Shown piece by piece: positions 44,101 to 52,610 of a stretch of DNA of 64,000 bases. Source of the stretch: Hydrogenophaga crassostreae (GTDB lineage Bacteria; Pseudomonadota; Gammaproteobacteria; Burkholderiales; Burkholderiaceae_C); assembly GCF_001761385.1 (NCBI RefSeq), contig NZ_CP017476.1, positions 4,701,501 through 4,765,500 on the forward strand, given 5' to 3'. The notes under the pieces are model-generated. The model was not told where the DNA came from. It saw only the letters and a list, made by a program, of their open reading frames with translations, and did no database searches. Both the position numbers and the translations under genes were made by a program. Each line of letters opens with the position of its first letter. The first letter of the stretch is position 1.

Positions 44101-44907
44101 GGTCAGGAAATGGGCGTCGGGGGTGCGCGTTTGCGGCACGTTGGAGCCCCACGCAATGATGTAGGTGGAGTTGTACCAGTCGGCCGACTCGGGCACGTCG
44201 GTTTGTTCGCCCCACACCTGTGGGCTGGCGGGTGGCAGATCGCAGTACCAGTCGTAGAAGCTCAGCGGCACGCCACCGATCAGGCCCAGGTAGCGGGCGC
44301 CCGCGGCGTAGCTCACCATGGACATGGCGGGAATCGGCGAGAAACCGATCACACGGTCCGGGCCGTATTTCTTCGCGGTGTAAACGTTGGCGCTGGCGAT
44401 CAGCTGGTTGATCTCGTCCCATGTGCTGCGCACCATGCCGCCCAGGCCACGTTGCTGCTGCCACTCTTTGCGCGCCGATTCGTTTTCAACAATGCTGGCC
44501 CAGGCGTCGACCGGGCTCTTGGACACAGCCAGGGCTGCGCGCCAATGGTTGAGCAGGCGCGCACGGATCATGGGGTACTTCACGCGGTTGGCGGAGTACA
44601 GGTACCAGGAGTAGGAAGCACCACGGGCGCAGCCGCGCGGCTCGTGGTTGGGCAGATCAGGACGCGTACGCGGGTAGTCGGTCTGCTGGGTTTCCCAGGT
44701 GACGATGCCGCCCTTGACATAAATCTTCCACGAGCAGGAGCCCGTGCAGTTGACGCCGTGAGTGGAGCGCACGATCTTGTCGTGGGCCCAGCGGTTGCGG
44801 TAGGCATCTTCCCAGGTGCGGTCTTCACCGGTGACGGTGCCGTGGCCTTCGGAGAAGCTTTCCGTGGGGGCAGAGAAGTGGTTGAGGCGGTCGAGGAAGT
44901 GGCTCAT
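41101..44907 (-). CDS. narG: Respiratory nitrate reductase alpha subunit (molybdenum enzyme)
   Basis: The catalytic subunit (1268 residues) reducing nitrate to nitrite at a bis-MGD molybdenum centre on the cytoplasmic side. The N-terminus carries the FS0 cluster motif HGVNCTGSCSW (His and Cys ligands), then EPRGCARGASYSWYLYSANR. Further landmarks are WGSNVPQTRTPDAHF, PKQGTDAAIAMAMGHV, DFRMSTTCLYSDIVLPTATWYEK and the C-terminal GGYAQFSYGFNYYGTIGTNRDEF. There is no Tat signal, as expected for NarG. ATG 44907 follows GGAGA, 37 bases after narK2. Confidence 0.98.
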   Translation of the reverse strand: MSHFLDRLNHFSAPTESFSEGHGTVTGEDRTWEDAYRNRWAHDKIVRSTHGVNCTGSCSWKIYVKGGIVTWETQQTDYPRTRPDLPNHEPRGCARGASYSWYLYSANRVKYPMIRARLLNHWRAALAVSKSPVDAWASIVENESARKEWQQQRGLGGMVRSTWDEINQLIASANVYTAKKYGPDRVIGFSPIPAMSMVSYAAGARYLGLIGGVPLSFYDWYCDLPPASPQVWGEQTDVPESADWYNSTYIIAWGSNVPQTRTPDAHFLTEVRYKGAKTVAITPDYAEISKLCDLWMHPKQGTDAAIAMAMGHVILKEFYFPEGGKQRSSYFDDYVRRFTDMPMLVQLEERTLPDGRTVVVPGRYLRASDFNGNLGQDNNADWKTLAFDTQDKVVLPNGSIGFRWGAEGRSDTGKWNLENKEARHDSEVKLKLSLMEGEGSEYDVGDVGFPYFGGIDTPNFDANKQAGAVGDVIVRQVPVRRIKLGKEGEERTMLVATVFDLTVANYGVGRGLPGENAATSFDDDTPYTPAWQEKITGVKRDQVIAVARQFADNADKTKGKSMVIIGAAMNHWYHSDMNYRGIINMLMMCGCIGKSGGGWAHYVGQEKLRPQTGWTALAFALDWIRPPRQMNATSFFYAHTDQWRYEKLGVEEILSPLADKAKFGGSLIDYNVRAERMGWLPSAPQLQTNPLQVVKDAQAAGMDPKDYAVKALKDGTLAMSCEDPDHPNNWPRNLFVWRSNLLGSSGKGHEYFLKHLLGTTHGVQGKDLGPEEAKPTEVKWHDKAPEGKLDLLITLDFRMSTTCLYSDIVLPTATWYEKNDLNTSDMHPFIHPLSTAVDPAWQSRSDWEIYKGFAKAYSEVCVGHLGVEKEVVLTPMMHDTPGELAQPFGVQEWTKGECELVPGKTAPQIMVVERDYPNTFKRFTALGPLMQKVGNGGKGIAWNTEDEVKQLMELNGKVLDEGVTKGMASIDTDIDACEVVLQLAPETNGHVAVKAWDALSKITGRDHVHLALHREDEKIRFRDIQAQPRKIISSPTWSGIESETVSYNAGYTNVHELIPWRTLTGRQHFYLDHPWMIAFGEGMTSYRPPVDLKTVDEMIDRKPNGNKEISLNFITPHQKWGIHSTYTDNLMMLTLNRGGPVIWLSEDDAKSAGIVDNDWVELFNTNGAIAARAVVSQRVKNGMVMMYHAQEKIINTPGAEITGTRGGIHNSVTRIVTKPTHMIGGYAQFSYGFNYYGTIGTNRDEFVIVRKMRKIDWHDGQGTDTVQA

Positions 44908-44944
44908 GTGAGGTCTCCGTAAAAAGGGGTCAAGGCATTCACGT

Positions 44945-46573
44945 TCAAGGGTTCTTGATCTCTGCGCCGGCGCGCAGATAGAACCACCAGTTCAGGATCA
45001 GGCACAGGGCGTAAAACACGGCGAAGCCGTACATCGCCATCTGGGGTGTGCCCAGCTTGATTTGCTGACCAATCACCACCGGAGCGATGAAAGCGCCATA
45101 AGCGGCGACGGCCGAGGTCCACCCCAGCACGGGGCCCGCTTGCTGGCGATCGAAAATGACGCCGATGCTGCGGAAGGTCGATCCATTGCCAATGCCGCTG
45201 GCGGCAAACAACACCATGAACAGCGCAAGGAAGATGAAGAAATATTGCTCGGGCGTGGCCGAGTGGTAAGCCAGTTGCATCACATAGCCCACCGCCACCC
45301 CGGCGACGGCCATCACCGCGCAGACCCATTGCGTGACGATGGAACCACCGACCTTGTCGGAGATCCAGCCACCCACCGGGCGGATGGCTGCGCCCACAAA
45401 GGGACCGATCCAGGCGTAGGCCAGAACAGCCGGGCCATTCGGGTTGACCAGCGTGTGCTGCATGACACCGCTGGCGTCGGGCACGTGGCTGATGCCGAAA
45501 ATCACCTTCATCGACAGTGGCAGCGCCATCGAAAATCCGATGAAGGAGCCGAAGGTCACGATGTACAGGATGGTCAGCGACCAGGTGTGCTTGTTGCTGA
45601 AGATCGCGAACTGCTTGGCCACGTTGTCCTTCATCGCACCAAACGCGGTGAGCTTCATCACCATCAAGGTGCTGATGATGATCAGCGGCATGGCGAGCCA
45701 CATGTTCAACACACCCAGGCCGCTGGGAGCGGGCAGGTACAGGTAAAGGCCCACGCCTGCGGGAATGAACGACAGGGTGTACAGCCAGACAATTTTCAGA
45801 AAGGCGGGGATCGTGCCGCCGATGTTCGGCGAGACGGTCGTGAGGTTGTTCATGCCGAACCAGCACAGGATGGACAACGGCACCAGCGACAGCACCCAGG
45901 CAAAGCCTGCGTTCTGGATCCAGGTGAGCGTGCCGGCCGGAATGGCGCCGAAGATCCAGCCGCTTTCCTTCTGCAAGGTCATCGCCTCACCACCAAGCGA
46001 ACCGAGCAAAGGCACGGTCATCACCAGCGGGATCACGACCTGCATCGTGGTCACGCCGAAGTTGCCCAGGCCTGCGTTCAGTCCCAGGCCGGTGCCTTGC
46101 AGACGCTTGGGGAAAAACGACGAGATGTTGGACATCGACGAGGCGAAGTTGCCACCGCCTACGCCACACCACAGGGCCATCAGCTGAAACGACCACAGCG
46201 GCCACCCGGGGTGCTGCAGCACGATGCCGGTGCCAATGGCTGGCGCCAGCAGCATGGCCGTGGTGAGAAAGATGGTGTTGCGCCCGCCCGAGAGGCGGAT
46301 CAGGAACGAGGCAGGGATGCGCATCGTGGCACCCGCCAGGCCCGCGATCGCGGTCAGGGTGAACAGCTCGGCCTGGCTGAAGGGGTAGCCCAGGTTCATC
46401 ATCTGCACGGTGATGATGCCCCACATGCCCCAGACGGCGAAGCCGCAGAGCAAGGCGGGAATCGAAATCCAGAGGTTGCGGTAGGCAATCTTCTTGCCGG
46501 TGCTTTCCCAGAACTGTTCGTCTTCGGGACGCCAGTCCTGGATGTCGGCACCGGTGTGGGTCTTGGTGTTCAT
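44945..46573 (-). CDS. narK2: NarK-type nitrate/nitrite antiporter
   Basis: A 542-residue major-facilitator protein with 12 predicted helices and an N-terminal cytosolic tail (DWRPEDEQFWESTGKKIAYRN) like E. coli NarK. The nitrate signature GGGNFASSMSNISSFFP and LGLNAGLGNFGV are clear. It exports nitrite in exchange for nitrate, preventing nitrite build-up during respiration. It lies between narK1 and narG. ATG 46573 follows AGGACA. Confidence 0.95.
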   Translation of the reverse strand: MNTKTHTGADIQDWRPEDEQFWESTGKKIAYRNLWISIPALLCGFAVWGMWGIITVQMMNLGYPFSQAELFTLTAIAGLAGATMRIPASFLIRLSGGRNTIFLTTAMLLAPAIGTGIVLQHPGWPLWSFQLMALWCGVGGGNFASSMSNISSFFPKRLQGTGLGLNAGLGNFGVTTMQVVIPLVMTVPLLGSLGGEAMTLQKESGWIFGAIPAGTLTWIQNAGFAWVLSLVPLSILCWFGMNNLTTVSPNIGGTIPAFLKIVWLYTLSFIPAGVGLYLYLPAPSGLGVLNMWLAMPLIIISTLMVMKLTAFGAMKDNVAKQFAIFSNKHTWSLTILYIVTFGSFIGFSMALPLSMKVIFGISHVPDASGVMQHTLVNPNGPAVLAYAWIGPFVGAAIRPVGGWISDKVGGSIVTQWVCAVMAVAGVAVGYVMQLAYHSATPEQYFFIFLALFMVLFAASGIGNGSTFRSIGVIFDRQQAGPVLGWTSAVAAYGAFIAPVVIGQQIKLGTPQMAMYGFAVFYALCLILNWWFYLRAGAEIKNP

Positions 46574-46594
46574 GTTGTGTCCTGGCCTTGAGGC

Positions 46595-47863
46595 TCAGTT
46601 TTGGAGAGAAAGGGATTTGGACGAATCGCCCATGGGGCTGGCTTTGCGCACCTCGGTCCAGTACATCCAGATCAACGAGACCCAGACCACGCCGTACATC
46701 AGCATGAAAGCACTGGAGCGGATGCCGGTGAGGTCCATCAGCACGCCGAAAAGAATGGGCAGGATGAAGCCGCCCAGACCACCGGCCAGGCCAACGATGC
46801 CGCTGATGGCGCCGATGTTTTTCGGGTAGTCGTCGGCGATGTACTTGAAGACACTGGCCTTGCCGAAAGCGAAGGCGATGCCGAGCACGAACATCAGCAC
46901 CGTGAACGTGTAAACATTCAGGCCGAGATGGAAAGTCGTGGGTCCATTGACCGTCATGATGGTGAAATCGGTCTGTGGGTAGGACAACAGGAAGAGCGCA
47001 ATCCAGCTCACCCACATGACCCACCAGGTCACGCTGTGGGCTCCCCACTTGTCCGACATGGCGCCACCCACGGCGCGCAGCACACCCCCGGGCAAGGAAA
47101 ACGCGGCGGCCAGCATCGCGGCCACGCGGATGTCGAGCCCGTACTCACCCACGTAGTACTGCACCATCCACAGCGAGAGGGCCACGTAACCACCGAACAC
47201 GATGCTGTAGTACTGGCAGTACTTGAGCACGCGGGGGTCTTTCAAAGCCTTGAGCTGGTCGGTGAACTTGGTGTGGGAGGGCACCAGGTGGGCGGGATCC
47301 TGGTGGCTGAACATCCAGAAAACGATCACGGTGCCGAGCATGATGGCCGCGTAGACCTTGGGCACCATGGTCCAGCCGAAGGCCACCAGAATGGCCGGGG
47401 CCACGAATTTGTTGAGGGCTGCGCCCGCATTGCCGGCGCCAAAGATGCCCATGGCCAGGCCTTGGCGGTTCTTGGGAAACCAGCGGGCGACATAAGGCGT
47501 ACCCACCGAGAACGATCCGCCCGCCAGGCCAAGCACCAGACCGATGGTCAGGAAGTGCCAGAACTGGGTCGCGTAAGCCATCAACCAGATCGCTGGAACC
47601 GTGGTGGCCAACAGGGCGGTCATCACCATACGGCCGCCGTATTTGTCGGTCCAGATACCCAGAGGCACGCGCACCAGCGAACCCGACAGCACCGGCATGG
47701 CCATCAGCAGGCCAAATTCGGTGGCGTTCAAACCCAGGGTTTTTTTCAGGGGAATGCCAACAACGGCAAACATCATCCACACCATGAAGCACACGGTGAA
47801 GGCCAGGGTGCTGACGATCAGCACCGACCAGGCATTTTTTTGGTTTCTCAGTTCAGAGGCCAT
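46595..47863 (-). CDS. narK1: NarK1-type nitrate/proton symporter
   Basis: A 422-residue major-facilitator protein with 12 helices. NarK1-type features are MVWMMFAVVGIPL near helix 1, GIWTDKYGGR, and the signature GLAGGSFSVGTPYVARWFP with GIFGAGNAGAALN. Such proteins bring nitrate in to start respiration, while the following NarK-type antiporter takes over once nitrite forms. It is the first structural gene of the nar transcript. ATG 47863 follows GGAG. A perfect FNR box lies about 157 bases upstream. Confidence 0.95.
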   Translation of the reverse strand: MASELRNQKNAWSVLIVSTLAFTVCFMVWMMFAVVGIPLKKTLGLNATEFGLLMAMPVLSGSLVRVPLGIWTDKYGGRMVMTALLATTVPAIWLMAYATQFWHFLTIGLVLGLAGGSFSVGTPYVARWFPKNRQGLAMGIFGAGNAGAALNKFVAPAILVAFGWTMVPKVYAAIMLGTVIVFWMFSHQDPAHLVPSHTKFTDQLKALKDPRVLKYCQYYSIVFGGYVALSLWMVQYYVGEYGLDIRVAAMLAAAFSLPGGVLRAVGGAMSDKWGAHSVTWWVMWVSWIALFLLSYPQTDFTIMTVNGPTTFHLGLNVYTFTVLMFVLGIAFAFGKASVFKYIADDYPKNIGAISGIVGLAGGLGGFILPILFGVLMDLTGIRSSAFMLMYGVVWVSLIWMYWTEVRKASPMGDSSKSLSLQN

Positions 47864-48010
47864 GTTCTTTCTCCAGAAGACATGCAGCGACTGTCCTCTG
47901 TTCAAGTGGTCTTGAACATCCACCGAAGGGCGCAATTGGCCTGTCGAAAGAACTATGACCGGGACTCGGGTCATCGTTCTGTCGAACTATCCGGCCACCT
48001 ATGGGCGACC

Positions 48011-48030
48011 GACTTGATCTAGATCAAGTC
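48011..48030 (-). promoter_or_regulatory. FNR/ANR box in front of narK1
   Basis: TTGATCTAGATCAA (48014-48027), inside a 20-bp perfect palindrome, matches the FNR consensus TTGAT-N4-ATCAA exactly. It overlaps the stop codon of narL. On the minus strand a -10-like GATAGT lies at 47991-47986, about 30 bases from the box centre, as expected when FNR binds at -41.5. Transcription would then start near 47979 with a leader of about 115 bases before narK1. Confidence 0.85.
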
Positions 48031-48725
48031 ATGCCCTGTGAAGTGGCGTATACCGCCGCCTGCACCCGAGAGCTCAGCCCCAGTTTGCGCAAGATGTGCT
48101 GCACATGGATCTTCACCGTGGTCTCGGCGATGTTGAGCGCGCGGGCAATCAGCTTGTTGCTGTCGCCGTTCGCGATCAGCAGGAGAATTTCACGTTCGCG
48201 GGGCGAAAGCGAAGCCAGCATTGCGGTACAAGGCGCCGCCTCGGGTGCCATCGCCTGAGGGACCGACGCCGCCTGGGCCGGGCGGGTTCGAAAGACCGAA
48301 ACCAGCTTGGTCATCATCTCGGGGCTGATGACGGATTCACCATCGAGCACCTTGATGATGGCGTCGCACAGCTGCTCCGACTCCACGGTTTTGAGCAGGT
48401 AGCCATCGGCTCCAGCCTGCAGGGCCCTGGAAAGGTCGTTTTCGTTCTCGCTCACGGTGAGCATCAGGATGCGCGCCTGCGCGGCCGCTTCCTTGAGCGA
48501 AGGAATGGCGTCCACCCCGTGCACGCCAGGCAAATGGTTGTCGAGCAGGATCAGGTCCGGCTGACACAACGCCAGGCGGCGCAGCGCTTCACCCACATCG
48601 CCCGCTTCGCCACACACTTCAAATCGTTCGTCCTGCTCCAGCAGCGCTCGCAAGCCGCGGCGAAACAGGTTGTGGTCATCCACCAGCAAGATCTGGATAC
48701 GGGGCAGTGGCGCAGCGTCGTTCAT
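48024..48725 (-). CDS. narL: Nitrate/nitrite response regulator
   Basis: A 233-residue response regulator. The receiver domain has the acidic pocket (VDDHN), phospho-acceptor Asp62 (LILLDNHLP) and Lys112. The C-terminal LuxR/NarL-type helix-turn-helix is LSPREREILLLIANGDSNKLIARALNIAETTVKIHV. It overlaps the end of narX by four bases. With narX it would sense nitrate and activate the adjacent narK-narG transcript. Confidence 0.95.
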   Translation of the reverse strand: MNDAAPLPRIQILLVDDHNLFRRGLRALLEQDERFEVCGEAGDVGEALRRLALCQPDLILLDNHLPGVHGVDAIPSLKEAAAQARILMLTVSENENDLSRALQAGADGYLLKTVESEQLCDAIIKVLDGESVISPEMMTKLVSVFRTRPAQAASVPQAMAPEAAPCTAMLASLSPREREILLLIANGDSNKLIARALNIAETTVKIHVQHILRKLGLSSRVQAAVYATSQGMT

Positions 48726-50731
48726 GGGTGCAGAGCAAGGGTCGGGTTGGTGGCGTTGCCGGGCGCTTTCAGAGCGGCCACCGGGTGGGGGGGCAGCGTC
48801 AGGGTCAGGGTGGTGCCCTGGCCGGGCGCGGTGGTCAGGCCCACATGGGCACCAACGCGCTCAGCCCGCTCACGCATGATTTTGCGCCCAACATGGGTTT
48901 CGTCTATGACAGTGGTGGCGTCAAAGCCCTGGCCATCGTCGCGCAGTGTGAAACGCCAGGTTTCTCCTTTGTTCACGGTCAGCACCACCCGTGTGGCTTG
49001 AGCGTGTTTGCGCACGTTGGACAGCGCCTCCTGCAGCACATGCAACACCTGCACCTGCACATCTGCCGGCAAGGGCAAACCCTCTCCCAACACGTCAAGT
49101 CGGGTGGCCAAACCGGTCTGGTGCTTGAATTTCTGCAGGGTTTCGCTCAGCGCAGCTTCGATGTCTTCGGCGTTGGTTCGGGTGCGAAAGTGCACCAGCA
49201 ACTCGCGCACGTCACCGATGCTCTCGCGCAGGCCTTCGTCCAGCTCATCCAGTGTGGTCATCACCTTGTCCTGCTGACCCTTGCTCACCGCGCTGCGCAG
49301 CAACTGCGCCTGGATCTTCAGGAAAGCGAGGGACTGGGCAATCGAATCGTGCAGTTCGCGCGCGAGCAGCGAGCGCTCTTCACCCACCGCCGCCTCGCGC
49401 TCCAGCGCAGCCGCGCGCAGCCCCTCCAGAGAGCTCGCCAGATGGCTGGCCAGGGCGTCAAGCAGCTCCACCTCATCGGCGTTGAGCAAAACCTCGCTGC
49501 GAAAGAACAGGTCGACCTCTCCGATCAGGCGGTCCTGCAGTCGAACCGGAACGCTCACCAGGCTTTCGTAGCCAGCTCTGGCGCACCGCTGCATGGGGGC
49601 GGCCTCCACGTTCATGATGGGGATCACCCGCGTGCGCGCGTCGGCCTTCAGGTTGCCGCAGGCGCAAGCCCCCGCGATCAGGCTGCGCTCGTCATCCTGC
49701 ATTTCGGTCGGGAAACAATCGGTGGCGAGCATCAGGTAGCGCTGGTTCGCATCGTCCGACCAGCGCACCGCCACCGCGTCGGCCTTCATCACCACCCGCA
49801 CCCGGCTTGAGAAGCCTTTGGACAATTCTTCGATGGACGTGGCCCTGGCCAGAAAAGCGCTCACTTCGTACAGCGCTTCCAGCCGGGAACGCTGAGCCTC
49901 GATGCGCTGGGTCTTGCTGTGCACCTTGGCTTCCAGCCCGGTGTAGAGGGATTGCAAGGTTGAGGCCATTCGGTTGAAGCCGGCGGCCACCTGCCCGAAT
50001 TCGTCGTGCGAGTCCACCTCCACCCGCGTGCCAAAGTCAGCCGCTTCAATGCGCTCCAGACCCCGTTTGAGTTGCCCCAGCGGGTTGATCACATACATGT
50101 AGCCGGTGTAGAGCATGACCACGGCGCCCAGAATGGCCAGCGCCATCATCACCATTTGAAACAGGTTCAGGATGGCCGTGTAACCCGAGAGCTGCTGTTC
50201 AATGGTCAGGACGAAGCGGTTGGTGGCGGCCACAAACTCACCTGCCACGCGTTGTGTTTCCACCGGGTCCAGCCGCCCCCGCTGCAGCCAGTCGCCGCGC
50301 TCGGCGCGCCAGAGGTTTTCGATCACGGTGAATTCCCGCCGCGAATTCACATCCCAGGGTACAAACAGGGGCCGCGCAGGATCGCCCTTGCGCAGCACCG
50401 CCAGGCTCTGGTCAAACTCGGTCACCAGGGCGGTGATCTGATCCGGCGGCGACAAGGCCTGCACCGCACTGGCCAGTCGCCAGGTTTGCATGCGCATGCG
50501 CCCAGCCTCATTGACCGCCGCGGCACCGCCTTCCAGCTGCCAGGTGACCCACAGCGTGAGCCCGATGGACGCCAGGGCGAGCAGCAGCAAAGCCGCGCCG
50601 ATGCGCATGAGTTTGGTGGAAAGGGAGGCGGTCGCCAACATGGCGATAGGGTAGTGGTTTTTTGCCCCCCCGGACATCGTGCCGTCCGGACGCGAAAATG
50701 GTCGGTGATTTTCAAGGGCTTTTAGATTCAT
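48722..50731 (-). CDS. narX: Nitrate/nitrite sensor histidine kinase
   Basis: A 669-residue membrane kinase. Helix 1 is ALLLLALASIGLTLWV. The periplasmic nitrate P-box NEAGRMRMQTWRLA follows directly, then a second helix (MVMMALAILGAVVMLYTGYMY), HAMP, a GAF-like central module with cysteines (GACACGN), and the NarX-type H-box RELHDSIAQSLAFLKIQ with HATPase motifs (EALSNVRKHAQAT and LRDDGQGFD). The ATG at 50731 lies inside a putative NsrR box, so the start may be at 50677 or 50641; none has a strong ribosome binding site. Confidence 0.93.
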   Translation of the reverse strand: MNLKALENHRPFSRPDGTMSGGAKNHYPIAMLATASLSTKLMRIGAALLLLALASIGLTLWVTWQLEGGAAAVNEAGRMRMQTWRLASAVQALSPPDQITALVTEFDQSLAVLRKGDPARPLFVPWDVNSRREFTVIENLWRAERGDWLQRGRLDPVETQRVAGEFVAATNRFVLTIEQQLSGYTAILNLFQMVMMALAILGAVVMLYTGYMYVINPLGQLKRGLERIEAADFGTRVEVDSHDEFGQVAAGFNRMASTLQSLYTGLEAKVHSKTQRIEAQRSRLEALYEVSAFLARATSIEELSKGFSSRVRVVMKADAVAVRWSDDANQRYLMLATDCFPTEMQDDERSLIAGACACGNLKADARTRVIPIMNVEAAPMQRCARAGYESLVSVPVRLQDRLIGEVDLFFRSEVLLNADEVELLDALASHLASSLEGLRAAALEREAAVGEERSLLARELHDSIAQSLAFLKIQAQLLRSAVSKGQQDKVMTTLDELDEGLRESIGDVRELLVHFRTRTNAEDIEAALSETLQKFKHQTGLATRLDVLGEGLPLPADVQVQVLHVLQEALSNVRKHAQATRVVLTVNKGETWRFTLRDDGQGFDATTVIDETHVGRKIMRERAERVGAHVGLTTAPGQGTTLTLTLPPHPVAALKAPGNATNPTLALHP

Positions 50732-50745
50732 TTAATATGAACCTT
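50723..50745. promoter_or_regulatory. Candidate NsrR box between narX and the ferredoxin gene
   Basis: TAGATTCATTT-A-ATATGAACCTT matches the NsrR consensus half-sites (AAGATGYATTT / AAATRCATCTT) at about 17 of 22 positions. It lies in the 37-base gap between divergent narX and the ferredoxin gene and overlaps the outermost narX ATG. nsrR itself is 2 kb away. Confidence 0.45.
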
Positions 50746-50768
50746 CAAAGCCCGATCAAGTCCTGTGC

Positions 50769-51137
50769 ATGTCCCACGTCGTCAACGAATCCTGCATTCG
50801 CTGCAAGTACACCGATTGCGTGGACGTCTGCCCCACCGATGCCGTCCGCGCCGGGGGCAACCTGCTGGTGATTTCGCCCGACGATTGCATTGATTGCGCA
50901 GTGTGCATTCCCGAATGCCCTGTCGTGGCCATTTTTCATGAAGACGATTTGCCCAACGATCAGCGCAAGTACATTTCCATCAATGCCGATCACAGCGCAC
51001 ACTGGCCCATGATCAGCCGCCGCCAACCCGCGCCCGACGATGCCGACGCCTGGAGCCAGGTCGCCGACAAGGCCCACCTGCCCGACCCGCGAGCGGCTCG
51101 GCGCGAAGGGCGTGCCGCCCGATGCCGGTCCACTTGA
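50769..51137 (+). CDS. fdxA: Ferredoxin with [3Fe-4S]/[4Fe-4S] clusters
   Basis: A 122-residue ferredoxin of the Azotobacter FdI/FdxA type. Cys9, Cys12, Cys17 and Cys21 in CIRCKYTDCVDVCP form the first cluster region (the 3Fe-type spacing), and CIDCAVCIPECP (Cys40, 43, 46 and 50) the second. The C-terminal 40 residues are Asp/Arg-rich and variable. It lies divergent from narX, 40 bases before ccoG on the same strand. It may serve low-potential electron transfer under low oxygen. Confidence 0.92.
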   Translation: MSHVVNESCIRCKYTDCVDVCPTDAVRAGGNLLVISPDDCIDCAVCIPECPVVAIFHEDDLPNDQRKYISINADHSAHWPMISRRQPAPDDADAWSQVADKAHLPDPRAARREGRAARCRST

Positions 51138-51177
51138 ACTGCCACAACCCACCCAACCTGCCTCCCCCTGAAGCCTT

Positions 51178-52599
51178 ATGTCGAACACCCCCGATCCTGT
51201 CGAACAGCCGGTCTTTCTCACGCTGTACCAGAAGCAGGAAAAAATCTACCCACGGGCCGTCACAGGCCTGTTCGCCCGTTGGCGCTGGGTCATGGTCTGG
51301 CTCACACAGATGGTGTTTTACGGCCTGCCCTGGCTGACCTGGAACGGTCGGCAAGCACTGCTGTTCAACCTGGATACGCGCCAGTTCTACATCTTCGGCC
51401 TCGTGCTGCAACCGCAAGACTTCATCTATCTCGCGGCGCTTCTGGTGCTGTCGGCCCTGGCGCTGTTCTTTTTCACCGCCGTGGCCGGGCGGCTGTGGTG
51501 TGGCTACACCTGCCCACAAACGGTTTACACCGAGATTTTCCTGTGGGTCGAGCGCCGCCTTGAAGGCGACCGCAGTGCGCGCATCCGCCTCGATGCCCGG
51601 CCCTGGGGTATCAACAAGTTCCTGCGCAAAGGCGGGAAGCAAGCCGCCTGGCTGGCCATCGGGCTTTTCACCGGCTTCACTTTTGTCGGCTATTTCGTGC
51701 CCATTCAATCCCTGGCCACACAGGTGCTGGCACTGAAAGTCGAACCCTCGGCCACCTTCTGGATCTTTTTCTACGGTTTCGCCACCTATGGCAACGCAGG
51801 CTTTCTGCGCGAACAGGTGTGCAAATACATGTGCCCCTACGCGCGGTTCCAGAGTGCTTTGATCGACATGGACTCGCTGGTCATCGCCTACGACGCCAAG
51901 CGCGGCGAAGGGCGGGGCGCGCGCTCACGCAAAGCCGATCCGAAGGCGCTGGGCCTGGGCGACTGCATCGACTGCACACTCTGCGTGCAGGTCTGCCCGA
52001 CCGGCATCGACATCCGCGACGGCCTGCAAAACGAATGCATCGCCTGCGCGGCCTGCATCGACGTGTGTGACGACGTGATGGACAAGATGGGCTACGAACC
52101 CGGACTGATCCGTTATTCGTCGGGCAATGCGATGGAGAAGGGCTGGTCGGCGGTGCAAATGGTGAAGCGGGTGTGGCGCCCCCGCGTGCTGATCTATGGT
52201 GCGTTGCTGCTGGTACTGGGCGGCGGCTTCATATGGAGCCTGTCCCATCGGGCCGATTTTCGGGCCGACCTCAGTCGCGATCGGGGCTCACTGGCACGCA
52301 TGACCGGGCCGGGCAACATCGAAAACACCTATACCCTGCACATCACCAACAGCGATGAGCAAGCCCACCGCTACACAATCACCGTTGAAGGCCTTGATGG
52401 CCTGCGACTGGACACACCCGCAGAGCTGACCGTGGCCGCGACCAGCGACGGCAAGATACCGGTACGCCTGGTGTTGCCCGCCATGCAGGCCCAGCCGCTA
52501 CAGGGGCAAACCTTGCCCATCCAGCTGGTCGTGTCACCGGAAGGTGCGCCGAACACCACAGGCAAGTCGCTGAATTCCACCTTCCTGATCCCCCGCTGA
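51178..52599 (+). CDS. ccoG: CcoG (RdxA/FixG) copper reductase for cbb3 oxidase assembly
   Basis: A 473-residue membrane protein with five hydrophobic segments and a two-cluster ferredoxin domain. It reduces Cu(II) so that copper can be inserted into cbb3-type oxidase. Motifs are GRLWCGYTCPQTVYTEIFLWVE, the cytosolic clusters CIDCTLCVQVCPTGIDIRDGLQNECIACAACIDVCD, and a C-terminal immunoglobulin-like periplasmic domain (NTYTLHITNSDE). The position beside a ferredoxin and nar genes fits microaerobic respiration; ccoNOP is not in the window. Confidence 0.93.
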   Translation: MSNTPDPVEQPVFLTLYQKQEKIYPRAVTGLFARWRWVMVWLTQMVFYGLPWLTWNGRQALLFNLDTRQFYIFGLVLQPQDFIYLAALLVLSALALFFFTAVAGRLWCGYTCPQTVYTEIFLWVERRLEGDRSARIRLDARPWGINKFLRKGGKQAAWLAIGLFTGFTFVGYFVPIQSLATQVLALKVEPSATFWIFFYGFATYGNAGFLREQVCKYMCPYARFQSALIDMDSLVIAYDAKRGEGRGARSRKADPKALGLGDCIDCTLCVQVCPTGIDIRDGLQNECIACAACIDVCDDVMDKMGYEPGLIRYSSGNAMEKGWSAVQMVKRVWRPRVLIYGALLLVLGGGFIWSLSHRADFRADLSRDRGSLARMTGPGNIENTYTLHITNSDEQAHRYTITVEGLDGLRLDTPAELTVAATSDGKIPVRLVLPAMQAQPLQGQTLPIQLVVSPEGAPNTTGKSLNSTFLIPR

Positions 52600-52610
52600 G
52601 GGCACTCCCT

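Noticed and set aside
41089..44922. A 1277-codon open reading frame on the plus strand opposite narG
   Set aside because: Its product is His/Val/Gly-rich with no family features and mirrors the narG frame; long antisense frames are common at this GC content. narG itself is certain.
46601..48022. A 473-codon plus-strand frame opposite narK1
   Set aside because: Extremely His/Gln/Glu-rich, as expected of the complement of a hydrophobic transporter gene.
50749..50762. Possible FNR box (ATCAAG) before the ferredoxin gene
   Set aside because: Only one half-site is present; the spacing to any TTGA-like left half is wrong.
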